NCBI GenBank assembly: GCA_934757865.1
Contig: CAKVLS010000012.1
Span: 1-36,499 of the forward strand
Length of the DNA: 36,499 nt
Direction: 5' to 3'
DNA from: an uncultured Clostridia bacterium
GTDB taxonomy: Bacteria; Bacillota; Clostridia; Christensenellales; UBA1242
Positions 1 through 6,335 of the stretch are shown here, piece by piece; within the stretch, counting starts at the first letter, position 1, and the number at the start of each line of letters is the position of its first letter. Under the pieces are notes generated by a model. It searched no databases and was not told the DNA's origin. It saw only the letters and a list, made by a program, of their open reading frames with translations. The position numbers and the translations under genes are program-made.

Positions 1-702
1 ATGAAAAAAAGTATATTGAAAACCATACTAATGGTTGTTGTTTTAGTAAGCATTTTTATAGGTGCTTATTTTTTATTAAAAGCATTTGGGTTAGATGATA
101 TTGAAACATTAAGACAGATAGCCAACAAGGGTTTTTGGGGTGCTTTTATTTATGTTCTTTTGCAAGTATTTCAAGTTGTTTTTATTCCAATCAATACAAC
201 AATATTTACAATACCAGCAATTATTTTGTTTGGTCCTGTTAAGGCTTTTATAATAAGTTGGATTGGTTGCACACTTGGTTCTATTTGTATGTTTACAATT
301 GCAAGGCTTTGTGGTATAAAAGTGTTAAAATGGATTGTAGGGGAAGAAAAGGCTATCAAGTATGCAGGTTTATTAAAAAAAGGCAAATATTTGTTGCCGA
401 TATTCTTACTTATTCCAATATTCCCAGATGATGTTATGTGTGCAAGCGCCGGTTTAGGAAAAATAAACTTTATATATTTTTGTATAGTAATTGTAATAAC
501 TAGGGCTATTGATACTGCTTGCACTTGTTTTATTGGTGCATCTCTTATAAAAAGCCCAATAGGTATTACTTTACTTGTAATCTTTGTATTAGGCATGTGT
601 GTTTTAGGCTACTTTGTAACCAAAAATCAAAACAAAATTGACGCTTGGTTTGTTAATAAATTTACTCGAAAGAATAATAAAAACGATGGTGGGGAAGATT
701 AA
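1..702 (+). CDS. TVP38/TMEM64 (VTT/DedA-like) membrane protein
   Basis: A 233-residue polytopic inner-membrane protein. Hydrophobic segments lie at about residues 7-27, 45-78 (with a likely re-entrant stretch around IPINTTIFTIPA), 80-103, 131-175 and 187-209. The motif IPIFPDDVMCASAGLGKI near residue 140 matches the RxxPGFPxDxxxxxAG signature of the TVP38/TMEM64 branch of the VTT/SNARE-associated superfamily, proposed lipid scramblases or transporters. The C-terminus is charged and cytosolic-looking. It is not a usual phage gene, so it is probably a captured host gene. It follows the 407-residue membrane protein across the circle junction by 5 bp (start repeated at 36423) and precedes a transposase, which suggests acquisition with or near the transposase. 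The stop codon lies inside its own terminator hairpin. Family assignment is fairly secure; its role in the phage is unknown. Confidence 0.75.
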   Translation: MKKSILKTILMVVVLVSIFIGAYFLLKAFGLDDIETLRQIANKGFWGAFIYVLLQVFQVVFIPINTTIFTIPAIILFGPVKAFIISWIGCTLGSICMFTIARLCGIKVLKWIVGEEKAIKYAGLLKKGKYLLPIFLLIPIFPDDVMCASAGLGKINFIYFCIVIVITRAIDTACTCFIGASLIKSPIGITLLVIFVLGMCVLGYFVTKNQNKIDAWFVNKFTRKNNKNDGGED

Positions 703-722
703 AATCCTCACCATCTTTTTTT
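685..722 (+). terminator. Rho-independent terminator after the VTT-domain gene
   Basis: The arms GATGGTGGGGA (685-695) and TCCTCACCATC (705-715) pair over 11 bp with one wobble and are followed by seven T (716-722). The gene's TAA (700-702) lies in the loop. It closes the transcription unit arriving from 33-36 kb across the circle junction. Confidence 0.85.
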
Positions 723-730
723 ATGCCCTA

Positions 731-759
731 TTGTAAAACAATGTAAAATACTGTATAAT
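731..759 (+). promoter_or_regulatory. Sigma-A-type promoter for the transposase gene
   Basis: TTGTAA (731-736), a 17-bp spacer and a consensus TATAAT (754-759) lie directly after a terminator and 20 bp before the transposase start. The -35/-10 region contains a short direct repeat (TGTAAAACAA then TGTAAAATAC). That repeat could be a transposase end-binding site or an operator; this is inference. Confidence 0.7.
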
Positions 760-779
760 TTCCACTAGCGAGGTGGATT

Positions 780-1844
780 ATGCAAGGAGTAAGAGTAACA
801 GCATATACAAAAAGAAAAGCATTAAAAATGTGGCGTGAAGAAAACATCCCATATCAAAAAGTGTGTTCACAATTCAAGGTGAATCTGCAAACACTTTATA
901 GATGGCTTGCAAGATATGATGGAACATTAGAAAGTTTGGAAAATAGGTCAAGTAGACCACATACTCCACACCCAAATGCTCATACAGAAAAAGAAAAGCA
1001 AGAAATAATAACATTGTTCAAAAAACAACCCCACATCTCATATAATGAGGCTTGGGGTATTTTGAGGCAAAAATGTGCTTACAGTAGGTCGTTTGGTGGT
1101 TTTTATAATTTTGTTATGCGTAATAAAATAAGACCACATGAGGAAATTCAAAGATACACCCCACAGCCTTACGATACTCCAGAAATGTTGGGCTATAAAT
1201 GGCAAATGGATGTCAAGTATGTTCCTATTAGTTGTTATAAGGGAAAAATTATCTATGAAGATGATTGTAAGTATTATCAATATACAATGATAGATGAGGC
1301 AACTCGTGAAAGATTTTTGTTTCCATACAAAGAACATAACATTAGTTCTACATTGGATTTTGTAAAGCGTGCAATTGTTTATTTTGGTTATGTTCCACGC
1401 ATTATCCAAACAGATAATGGTTTAGAGTTTACCAACCATAAAGAAAAAAAATATAAAGATGGTAAAACTATAACAACAAAAAAAGAGCATGCTCTAGATA
1501 TTTTACTTAATAAACTTGGGATAAAACACCAACTAATAAGGGCATACACGCCAAGGCTTAACGGAAAGGTTGAAAGGTCACACAGAAGCGACCAAGAGGC
1601 TTTTTATAACTTTTTGAAATACAAAACATTGGATGAATTGAAAACAAAAATGTTAAAGTGGAATATTAGGTATAATAATAGACCTCATAGTAGGATTAAA
1701 GACAGAAATGGCAAAAAGGCATTTTGGACCCCTTTGGAAAAAAGAGCCGACTTGTTGTGCCTGCTAAAAGAAAAGAAAGACGAGTTTGAAAATGTAAGGT
1801 TTATCAAGGCACAAAAAACAATTAAGCAAATTTATGCAGCATAA
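780..1844 (+). CDS. IS481-like DDE transposase/integrase
   Basis: A 354-residue DNA transposase with an RNase H-like rve catalytic core. Residues 10-60 form a helix-turn-helix region (KVCSQFKVNLQTLYRWLARY) followed by the LENRSSRPH linker typical of IS481/IS3-type proteins. The catalytic triad reads D144 (QMDVKY), D212 (QTDNGLEF) and E265 (NGKVERSH). The D212-E265 gap is longer than the usual 35 because of a lysine-rich insertion around 221-237. The gene is intact, with its own promoter (731-759) and terminator (1870-1898), and an AGGTGG ribosome binding site only 3 bases from ATG. I found no convincing terminal inverted repeats or target duplication around it, so it may be a domesticated or resident phage gene, possibly serving as the integration enzyme, rather than a fresh IS insertion. 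Confidence 0.85.
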   Translation: MQGVRVTAYTKRKALKMWREENIPYQKVCSQFKVNLQTLYRWLARYDGTLESLENRSSRPHTPHPNAHTEKEKQEIITLFKKQPHISYNEAWGILRQKCAYSRSFGGFYNFVMRNKIRPHEEIQRYTPQPYDTPEMLGYKWQMDVKYVPISCYKGKIIYEDDCKYYQYTMIDEATRERFLFPYKEHNISSTLDFVKRAIVYFGYVPRIIQTDNGLEFTNHKEKKYKDGKTITTKKEHALDILLNKLGIKHQLIRAYTPRLNGKVERSHRSDQEAFYNFLKYKTLDELKTKMLKWNIRYNNRPHSRIKDRNGKKAFWTPLEKRADLLCLLKEKKDEFENVRFIKAQKTIKQIYAA

Positions 1845-1850
1845 GTAATA

Positions 1851-1994
1851 GATTAAAAGGTGTTGGGCAAACCCCCTACCGGTAGGGGGTTGTTTTTTGC
1901 TGTCTTTTTACATTTAATGCTAATTATTTGACTTTTAACATTAAATAAATTAAGATATTTTTGTATGAAACATAGAACAAAACACCTTTTAATC
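1851..1994. repeat. Nested inverted repeats downstream of the transposase
   Basis: A perfect 14-bp inverted repeat, GATTAAAAGGTGTT (1851-1864) and AACACCTTTTAATC (1981-1994), encloses 116 bp. Inside are the strong terminator palindrome at 1870-1891 and a second 8-bp inverted repeat (ATTTAATG ... CATTAAAT, about 1914-1946). The rest of 1845-2066 holds no gene and is very AT-rich with A-runs. Possible roles are transposon or attachment end, replication origin, or a folded RNA. The structure is certain; the function is not. Confidence 0.5.
1870..1898 (+). terminator. Strong GC-rich intrinsic terminator after the transposase
   Basis: An 11-bp half-site perfect palindrome, ACCCCCTACC/GGTAGGGGGT (core 1871-1890), is followed by G and six T (1893-1898). 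It ends transposase transcription and insulates the early region from it. Confidence 0.9.
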
Positions 1995-2066
1995 CCATTA
2001 AAACCATCATTTTTTGTTAAAATCATAAAAAATTTATAAAAAAATCAAAAAAACATTATTATTTGT

Positions 2067-2095
2067 TTGACAAACCACAAATGATGTCTTATAAT
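2067..2095 (+). promoter_or_regulatory. Consensus early promoter
   Basis: TTGACA (2067-2072), a 17-bp spacer and TATAAT (2090-2095) give a full sigma-A consensus, with an A/T-rich upstream region. It reads toward the ribbon-helix-helix gene and the recombination operon. The expected start near 2102 lies inside the first of two following hairpins, so output is probably controlled by a repressor, an attenuator or antitermination. Confidence 0.85.
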
Positions 2096-2125
2096 AGGTT
2101 TAATAATTGAGTTGAACCTATTTTT
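2093..2125 (+). promoter_or_regulatory. Inverted repeat overlapping the early -10/start (operator or attenuator)
   Basis: AATAGGTTTAA (2093-2103) and TTGAACCTATT (2112-2122) form an 11-bp inverted repeat with one T/G mismatch, followed by T-rich sequence. It overlaps the -10 element and start point, so operator function is at least as likely as terminator function. Its AATAGGTT half-site recurs in the next hairpin, which would suit a dimeric ribbon-helix-helix repressor such as the neighbouring gene product. This is inference. Confidence 0.55.
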
Positions 2126-2144
2126 ATTTCCCAATTATTTGCTT

Positions 2145-2176
2145 ATAGGTTCACCAATTAGGTGAGCCTATTTTTT
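2145..2176 (+). terminator. Leader terminator/attenuator of the early operon
   Basis: ATAGGTTCACC (2145-2155), a 5-nt loop and GGTGAGCCTAT (2161-2171) form an 11-bp stem with one wobble, followed by a T-run to 2176. It sits between the early promoter and the first early gene, only 18 bp before that gene's ATG. Read-through must therefore be allowed, or the stem is also a protein-binding site related to 2093-2122. Confidence 0.65.
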
Positions 2177-2194
2177 ATTGTAAAAGGAGGAATT

Positions 2195-2365
2195 ATGAAA
2201 GACGATAAACAACCAAGCAATAAAATTAAGCGTATTTGTGTAGGTGTTCAATTAACAGAGCCTTTGCACAAGCGACTTAAAGATGTTGCAAAAGAAAAAA
2301 GCCTTACCGCTAGTGCAATCGTTAAAATTGCTTTGCTTAAATACTTTGAAAGCGAGGGCAAATAG
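2195..2365 (+). CDS. Ribbon-helix-helix (Arc/CopG-like) DNA-binding protein
   Basis: A 56-residue basic protein. The ATG at 2195 is chosen because a perfect AAGGAGG (2184-2190) lies just upstream; a reading frame from 2162 would start inside the leader hairpin. Residues 13-20 (RICVGVQL) form the expected beta-strand, followed by two helices (EPLHKRLKDVAKEKS and TASAIVKIALLKYFES), the classic ribbon-helix-helix layout. Such proteins act as dimeric repressors binding inverted repeats. The two related inverted repeats at 2093-2122 and 2145-2171 directly upstream are plausible autoregulatory operators. It is the only recognisable transcriptional repressor-type protein in the genome. Confidence 0.75.
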   Translation: MKDDKQPSNKIKRICVGVQLTEPLHKRLKDVAKEKSLTASAIVKIALLKYFESEGK

Positions 2366-2367
2366 CA

Positions 2368-2472
2368 ATGAAAATATGTAAGGAGGTGTGTTATGTAATA
2401 AAAAAAATAGAGCCATTGCCTCAACTGAAACCAAGCAATGACTCGCAAGTGAAATGTGCTTACTTAATGTAA
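2368..2472 (+). CDS. Possible 34-residue small protein
   Basis: An open frame begins with ATG two bases after the ribbon-helix-helix stop and encodes 34 residues (MKICKEVCYV...), with three Cys. Its ribosome binding site is weak (GAGGG). A much better site, AAGGAGG at 2380-2386, lies inside this frame and points instead to an ATG immediately followed by TAA (2393-2398). The 189-bp stretch 2366-2554 otherwise contains no gene. It may be a leader peptide or non-coding. Confidence 0.25.
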   Translation: MKICKEVCYVIKKIEPLPQLKPSNDSQVKCAYLM

Positions 2473-2554
2473 CACCTTGCACCATTAGTATAGCACAAAA
2501 ACAAAGAAATATGCAAGGAAATACCAAGAAAAGGAGGCTTGTAGCAAACACATT

Positions 2555-3214
2555 ATGCAAGTGATATATGAGAATCACGAAAAGTGGCTTAATGGTAGGC
2601 TCAAGGGAATTGGTGGCAGTGATGCAAGTGCTGTGGTGGGTTACAATCCCTACAAATCAAATGTTGATTTATGGGAAGAAAAAACCGGCATAAAACAACC
2701 AGAAGATATAAGTAATCGAGATTATGTTAGATATGGGCATGATGCTGAACCATTACTTGTAAAACTATTTGAATTGGATTATCCACAATACCAAGTTAGT
2801 TACAATGATAATTTTAGGGTTAATTATAATGATGACTACAATTTCCTATTTTGCACAAGAGATTGTGATTTGGTTGATAAAGCAACAGGAATTAAAGGGG
2901 CTTTGGAAATTAAAACCACAGAATTATTAAATAGCATGCAAAAGGAAAAATGGAACGACCAAATACCTACAAACTACTATTGCCAAGTGTTGCAATATTT
3001 TATAACCGATAAAGAATTGCAATTTGTGTGGGTGAAAGCACAAATAAAAAGTGATTTTGGTGATGGCAAAATTGTGCTTAAAACAAAACATTACTATTTC
3101 ACAAGAGAACAATGCCAAGAGGATATTGAATGGCTAACAAACCAAGAAATTGCCTTTTGGGACAAGTATGTTCAAAAAGGGGTGCGACCAAATAGGTTGC
3201 TACCAAATATTTAG
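2555..3214 (+). CDS. YqaJ-family viral exonuclease
   Basis: A 219-residue lambda-exonuclease/YqaJ-fold nuclease that resects dsDNA ends and hands ssDNA to the RecT annealase encoded at 5256. Visible motifs are the N-terminal IGGSDASAVVGYNPYKS (residues 19-35), GHDAEP (61-66), DCD (103-105), the metal-binding ExK in GALEIKTT (E118, K120) and YYCQVLQY (about 141-148). Length is normal for the family. The Shine-Dalgarno AAGGAGG (2531-2537) lies 17 bases before the ATG, which is unusually far, yet there is no better in-frame start. It stands 8 bp before the DGR-variable gene. Confidence 0.88.
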   Translation: MQVIYENHEKWLNGRLKGIGGSDASAVVGYNPYKSNVDLWEEKTGIKQPEDISNRDYVRYGHDAEPLLVKLFELDYPQYQVSYNDNFRVNYNDDYNFLFCTRDCDLVDKATGIKGALEIKTTELLNSMQKEKWNDQIPTNYYCQVLQYFITDKELQFVWVKAQIKSDFGDGKIVLKTKHYYFTREQCQEDIEWLTNQEIAFWDKYVQKGVRPNRLLPNI

Positions 3215-3222
3215 GAGGAAAT

Positions 3223-3864
3223 ATGGAATATAAAAACTTTAACAATATGCCTTTACAAGAGTTTATAAAAATTTGTAAAAATGGGCAAGCAAAAGAAAAA
3301 TTAGGTCTAGGTGGGAATAGAACCATAAAACTATACACCGGGGAAAAAGTAAATATTTCCATTTGTGGCTTTAATCATGATGTTAAAGAAGATGGAACAA
3401 AATCAAATGTAACCTTGGTCTTTGATTTTCCAATAGATGGCGAATTTCAAATGAATAATGAATGGTCAAATATTGGTGGTTGGAATGATAGTTATATGAA
3501 CAATGTTCTTATGCCTAGATTTTTTAGACTTTTACCGAAAGAATTACAGGATGCGATTGTTTTAGTAAAAAAGAAAACAAGCATTGGTGGTGATAAACAG
3601 AAGATAAAAACAACACTTAACAACCTGTTTCTATTAAGTGAAATCGAGGCAAATGGAACTATTGACTACTCATTGAAAGGTGAGGGTAAGCAATATGAAT
3701 TGTTTAAGAAAGACCCAGAAAAAGTTAGGTGTGGAAAGTGGTGGTGGTTGCGTTCCCCTTGCTCGGGCAACGACGCTAGTTTCTGCTGTGTCTACTACAA
3801 TGGATATGTCAGCTACAGCAGTGCGAGCTACAGGTACTGTGTGCGCCTTGCTTTCTGTTTATAA
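3223..3864 (+). CDS. DGR-diversified DUF6273-like protein in the early operon
   Basis: A 213-residue protein whose last 45 residues (WWLRSPCSG...VRLAFCL) are nearly the same as the C-terminus of the tail-tip gene at 30340 and the peptide frame of the template repeat at 32140. The fold is expected to be C-type-lectin/formylglycine-enzyme-like, as in other DGR targets. An upstream part (ISICGFNHDVKEDGT..., GGWNDSYMNN) also resembles the corresponding part of the 30340 protein (IHIADFNHYKKTDGT...), so the two share the whole DUF6273-like domain. No signal peptide or membrane segment is seen, and there is no long fibre-like N-terminus. It has a good GGAGG site and sits between the YqaJ nuclease and DUF1351 genes, a place normally reserved for recombination functions. 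What it binds is unknown. Confidence 0.85.
   Translation: MEYKNFNNMPLQEFIKICKNGQAKEKLGLGGNRTIKLYTGEKVNISICGFNHDVKEDGTKSNVTLVFDFPIDGEFQMNNEWSNIGGWNDSYMNNVLMPRFFRLLPKELQDAIVLVKKKTSIGGDKQKIKTTLNNLFLLSEIEANGTIDYSLKGEGKQYELFKKDPEKVRCGKWWWLRSPCSGNDASFCCVYYNGYVSYSSASYRYCVRLAFCL
3727..3850 (+). repeat. DGR variable repeat VR1
   Basis: It aligns without gaps to the template repeat 32140-32263. Clear homology runs from 3742 to 3850 (109 nt). I count 14 differences: 13 at template adenines (eight A to G, five A to T) and one C to G at 3833 (template C at 32246). Bases 3727-3741 are poorly matched, so the transferred tract probably starts near 3742. The last ten bases, GTGCGCCTTG (3841-3850), are identical in TR, VR1 and VR2 and would be part of the initiation-of-mutagenic-homing site. 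Confidence 0.92.
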
Positions 3865-3874
3865 TCTCAAATCT

Positions 3875-3892
3875 CAAATGCGAAAGCATTTG
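3875..3892 (+). other. GAAA-loop hairpin after VR1
   Basis: CAAATGC (3875-3881), GAAA loop, GCATTTG (3886-3892): a 7-bp perfect stem starting 24 nt after the conserved GTGCGCCTTG of VR1. Known DGR targets (Bordetella phage BPP-1) carry a DNA hairpin/cruciform with a short GNRA-type loop just after the VR that aids target recognition. The equivalent hairpin after VR2 is at 31562-31581. Confidence 0.8.
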
Positions 3893-3928
3893 TAATTAAA
3901 AATTTGCATTAAGGAGGAAAATTAGCAA

Positions 3929-4741
3929 ATGATGGAACTAATACTTACAACTCCAATTGAAGATTTAACACCAAAACTTATTGGTTTTAATAATGAAGAA
4001 ATAATTAGCCAATTAAAACCACAATTGGAAAAATACAAAAACAACATTTACACAGAGGAAGATATACCTAATGCCAAGGCAGATAGGGCAAATCTTAACA
4101 AACTAAAAGATGCGGTTGATAATGAAAGAAAAAGAATAAAAAAATATTACAACCAACCTTATGATAAGTTTGAACAACAAGTTAAGGAAATAACAGCCTT
4201 AATTGATGAAACAGCCAAAACAATTGATTTACAAGTTAAAGGTTTTGAAGAACAAAAAAAACAAGCCAAAAGAAATGAAATCATTGAGTTTTGGGGACAA
4301 GCCATTGGTGATTTGGCTAGCCTAATTAACATTGATAATGTATTTAGTGAGCAATGGCTAAACGCTACATATTCAATGAAGAAAGTTAAAGAAGATATAA
4401 CCAACTTTGTAGCCAAGGTTAATCAAGATTTAGCAGTTATCACATCACTTAATTTTAAGCAAGAAACACACCTTAAAGATTATTATTTAAGGACCTTTGA
4501 CCTTGCTGCTACATTAAACGAAAAAACAAGGCTTGAGGAAAATGAAAAAAGGCTTGCAGAATTAAGCCAAAAACAAGCCCAAGAACAAGCCAAAGCAACT
4601 CCAATAGTAGAAACACCACAAGAGGATGTTTTAACTGTTGATTTTAGGGTTTTTGCAACAAAAACACAAATTAAGTTACTTAAAGAATTTTTAGATAATC
4701 AAAAAATCAAATATGGCAAAGTGCCAACTAACAATATATAG
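3929..4741 (+). CDS. DUF1351 family protein
   Basis: A 270-residue, highly charged, mostly helical protein. The N-terminal part (EDIPNAKADRANLNKLKDAVDNERKRIKKYY) is the typical DUF1351 signature, found beside RecT/YqaJ in phages of Bacillota. Residues about 60-115 and 195-225 are probable coiled coils, and the C-terminal 30 residues (VDFRVFATKTQIKLLKEFLDNQKIKYGKV) form a small globular tail common in this family. The precise role is not established; the neighbourhood implies recombination or replication. AAGGAGG at 3911-3917 serves ATG 3929 or the next codon, ATG 3932. Confidence 0.75.
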   Translation: MMELILTTPIEDLTPKLIGFNNEEIISQLKPQLEKYKNNIYTEEDIPNAKADRANLNKLKDAVDNERKRIKKYYNQPYDKFEQQVKEITALIDETAKTIDLQVKGFEEQKKQAKRNEIIEFWGQAIGDLASLINIDNVFSEQWLNATYSMKKVKEDITNFVAKVNQDLAVITSLNFKQETHLKDYYLRTFDLAATLNEKTRLEENEKRLAELSQKQAQEQAKATPIVETPQEDVLTVDFRVFATKTQIKLLKEFLDNQKIKYGKVPTNNI

Positions 4742-4754
4742 GAGGATTTAGAAA

Positions 4755-4961
4755 ATGTTAGCATGTAAAGATTATAACAAATTATTAAACCAAAAACAAA
4801 AGGTGGCTGATTTGATAGCCAAAACACAACGTGAGAAAGACTTAAAAGTTGATACCATCAACAAAAAATATGAAAACAAACTTGACAAACTCATGAGAAA
4901 ACAAAGCGAATTGGAAATTGTTACATCAAACACACAAGAATATGTAGCAAGGAACAAGTAG
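4755..4961 (+). CDS. Small coiled-coil protein, function unknown
   Basis: A 68-residue, Lys/Glu-rich helical protein, expected to be one long coiled coil (QKQKVADLIAKTQREKDLKVDT..., then KLDKLMRKQSELEIV). It has a clear AGGAGG site and lies 13 bp after DUF1351 and 8 bp before the next gene, inside the recombination operon. No family recognised. Confidence 0.55.
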   Translation: MLACKDYNKLLNQKQKVADLIAKTQREKDLKVDTINKKYENKLDKLMRKQSELEIVTSNTQEYVARNK

Positions 4962-4969
4962 GAGGGTGT

Positions 4970-5269
4970 ATGGATAATTTAATGTTAGATTTATTAAGAA
5001 CAATTACTCAAAGGCTTGCCAAGGAAAGCAAAAAAGCGGTGAAAAGCCCGGAATTATTATCATTTATGCACACCTTGGAACGCTTAAAAATTAAAGGACA
5101 AAAAATTATTGCAAAAGGTGAAAAGTCCTTTAATAAACATGAATTTCAAGCCTTTATAGGTGCTTGTGCAGTATATACAACAGAGTTAGATGAAATATTC
5201 CATAACTACATGAATGAAGACCTAAAAAAGGAATTTACAAAGGAGGGCAATAAACATGGCAATAAGTAG
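4970..5269 (+). CDS. Small helical early protein, function unknown
   Basis: A 99-residue protein with an alternating Leu/Lys helical pattern and one Cys. It begins after GGAGG and overlaps the RecT start by 14 bp, implying translational coupling to RecT. No domain recognised. Its position suggests an accessory to YqaJ/RecT recombination. Confidence 0.6.
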   Translation: MDNLMLDLLRTITQRLAKESKKAVKSPELLSFMHTLERLKIKGQKIIAKGEKSFNKHEFQAFIGACAVYTTELDEIFHNYMNEDLKKEFTKEGNKHGNK

Positions 5270-6230
5270 TTTAGCAACAACAAATCAAAAAAGCCTTTCA
5301 CAACAGGCTAAAAAACAAACATTTAGTATGTTTATTGGGCAAGATGCCATCAAAAAGCAAATTAACAATATTGTGGGTGGTGAAAATGGGCAAAGATTTA
5401 TCACATCAATTATTAGTGCAGTTAGCACTAATCCAACATTAAGTGAATGTAGCCACCCAACCATATTAAGTGCTGCATTATTGGGTGAAAGTTTAAGATT
5501 GTCACCTAGCCCACAATTAGGACAATACTATATGGTCCCATTTAAGAAAAAGGCAAAGTTTGATAAAGGTGGCAATTTAATAGAACCAGAAACAATGGTT
5601 GCAACTTTTGTGCTTGGATATAAAGGCTATATTCAATTGGCAATTAGGAGTGGCTATTATAGAAAAATAAATGTTATTTCAATCAAAGAGGGTGAACTTG
5701 TAAGTTACAATCCACTTGATGAAGAATTGCAAGTTAAGTTAATTGAAGATGATGAGGTTAGAGAAAACACACCAACAATTGGCTATTATGCAATGTTTGA
5801 ATATACCAATGGTTTTAGAAAATCAATCTATTGGTCAAAAAAGAAAATGTTAGCACATGCTGACAAATACAGCCCTGCCTTTGATGCTAATAGTTTAGCA
5901 CAATTAGAACAAGGTCAAGTGCCAGAAAAAGATATGTGGAAATTTAGCAGTTTTTGGTATAAGGATTTTGATGGCATGGCACACAAAACACTATTAAGAC
6001 AACTTATTAGTAAGTGGGGTATTATGAGCATTGAAATGCAAAAAGCATTTGAGGCGGATGATGCAATTATTGGCGAAGATTTAACACCAGATTTTGTTGA
6101 CAACAATGAATTTGAGCAAGTAAATGAAATTGCTACAAAACAAGAATCTAATGTTGAAATTGAACAACCAAAAGAACAAAAAACAACTACAACAATAAGT
6201 GCTAATGATGACCCTTTTGATGTAGTGTAA
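5256..6230 (+). CDS. recT: RecT-family ssDNA annealing protein
   Basis: A 324-residue RecT-type single-strand annealase that pairs the 3' tails made by the YqaJ exonuclease, giving the phage its own recombination system. Family features are HPTILSAALLGESLRLSPSP..GQYYMVPFKKKA near residues 68-105, FVLGYKGYIQLAIRSGYYRKINV (about 120-145), and a C-terminal region with DFDGMAHKTLLRQLISKWGIMS (about 240-265). The C-terminal 50 residues are acidic/Gln-rich and disordered, as is usual for an SSB-interacting or regulatory tail. Start ATG 5256 follows GGAGG inside the upstream gene. Confidence 0.9.
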   Translation: MAISSLATTNQKSLSQQAKKQTFSMFIGQDAIKKQINNIVGGENGQRFITSIISAVSTNPTLSECSHPTILSAALLGESLRLSPSPQLGQYYMVPFKKKAKFDKGGNLIEPETMVATFVLGYKGYIQLAIRSGYYRKINVISIKEGELVSYNPLDEELQVKLIEDDEVRENTPTIGYYAMFEYTNGFRKSIYWSKKKMLAHADKYSPAFDANSLAQLEQGQVPEKDMWKFSSFWYKDFDGMAHKTLLRQLISKWGIMSIEMQKAFEADDAIIGEDLTPDFVDNNEFEQVNEIATKQESNVEIEQPKEQKTTTTISANDDPFDVV

Positions 6231-6242
6231 AGGAGCAATTTT

Positions 6243-6335
6243 ATGAAAGCATTTATTATTTGGCAAAGCCTTTGGGAAACAACCCCAAAGGCAGTCCAAA
6301 TTCAAAACACATTGGAGGTGAAAGGTGAGAAATAG
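6243..6335 (+). CDS. Possible 30-residue peptide between recT and the DUF6291 gene
   Basis: An ATG at 6243 with a good AAAGGAG ribosome binding site opens a 30-codon frame (MKAFIIWQSLWETTPK...) that ends at TAG 6333-6335, overlapping the next gene's GTG start by 11 bp. The good site and coupling favour real translation, perhaps mainly to load ribosomes on the next gene. No homology recognised. Confidence 0.45.
   Translation: MKAFIIWQSLWETTPKAVQIQNTLEVKGEK

Noticed and set aside
3680..3895. 71-codon frame overlapping VR1 in a second register
   Set aside because: A shadow of the VR1 gene; no Shine-Dalgarno, and its sequence is simply VR1 read out of frame.
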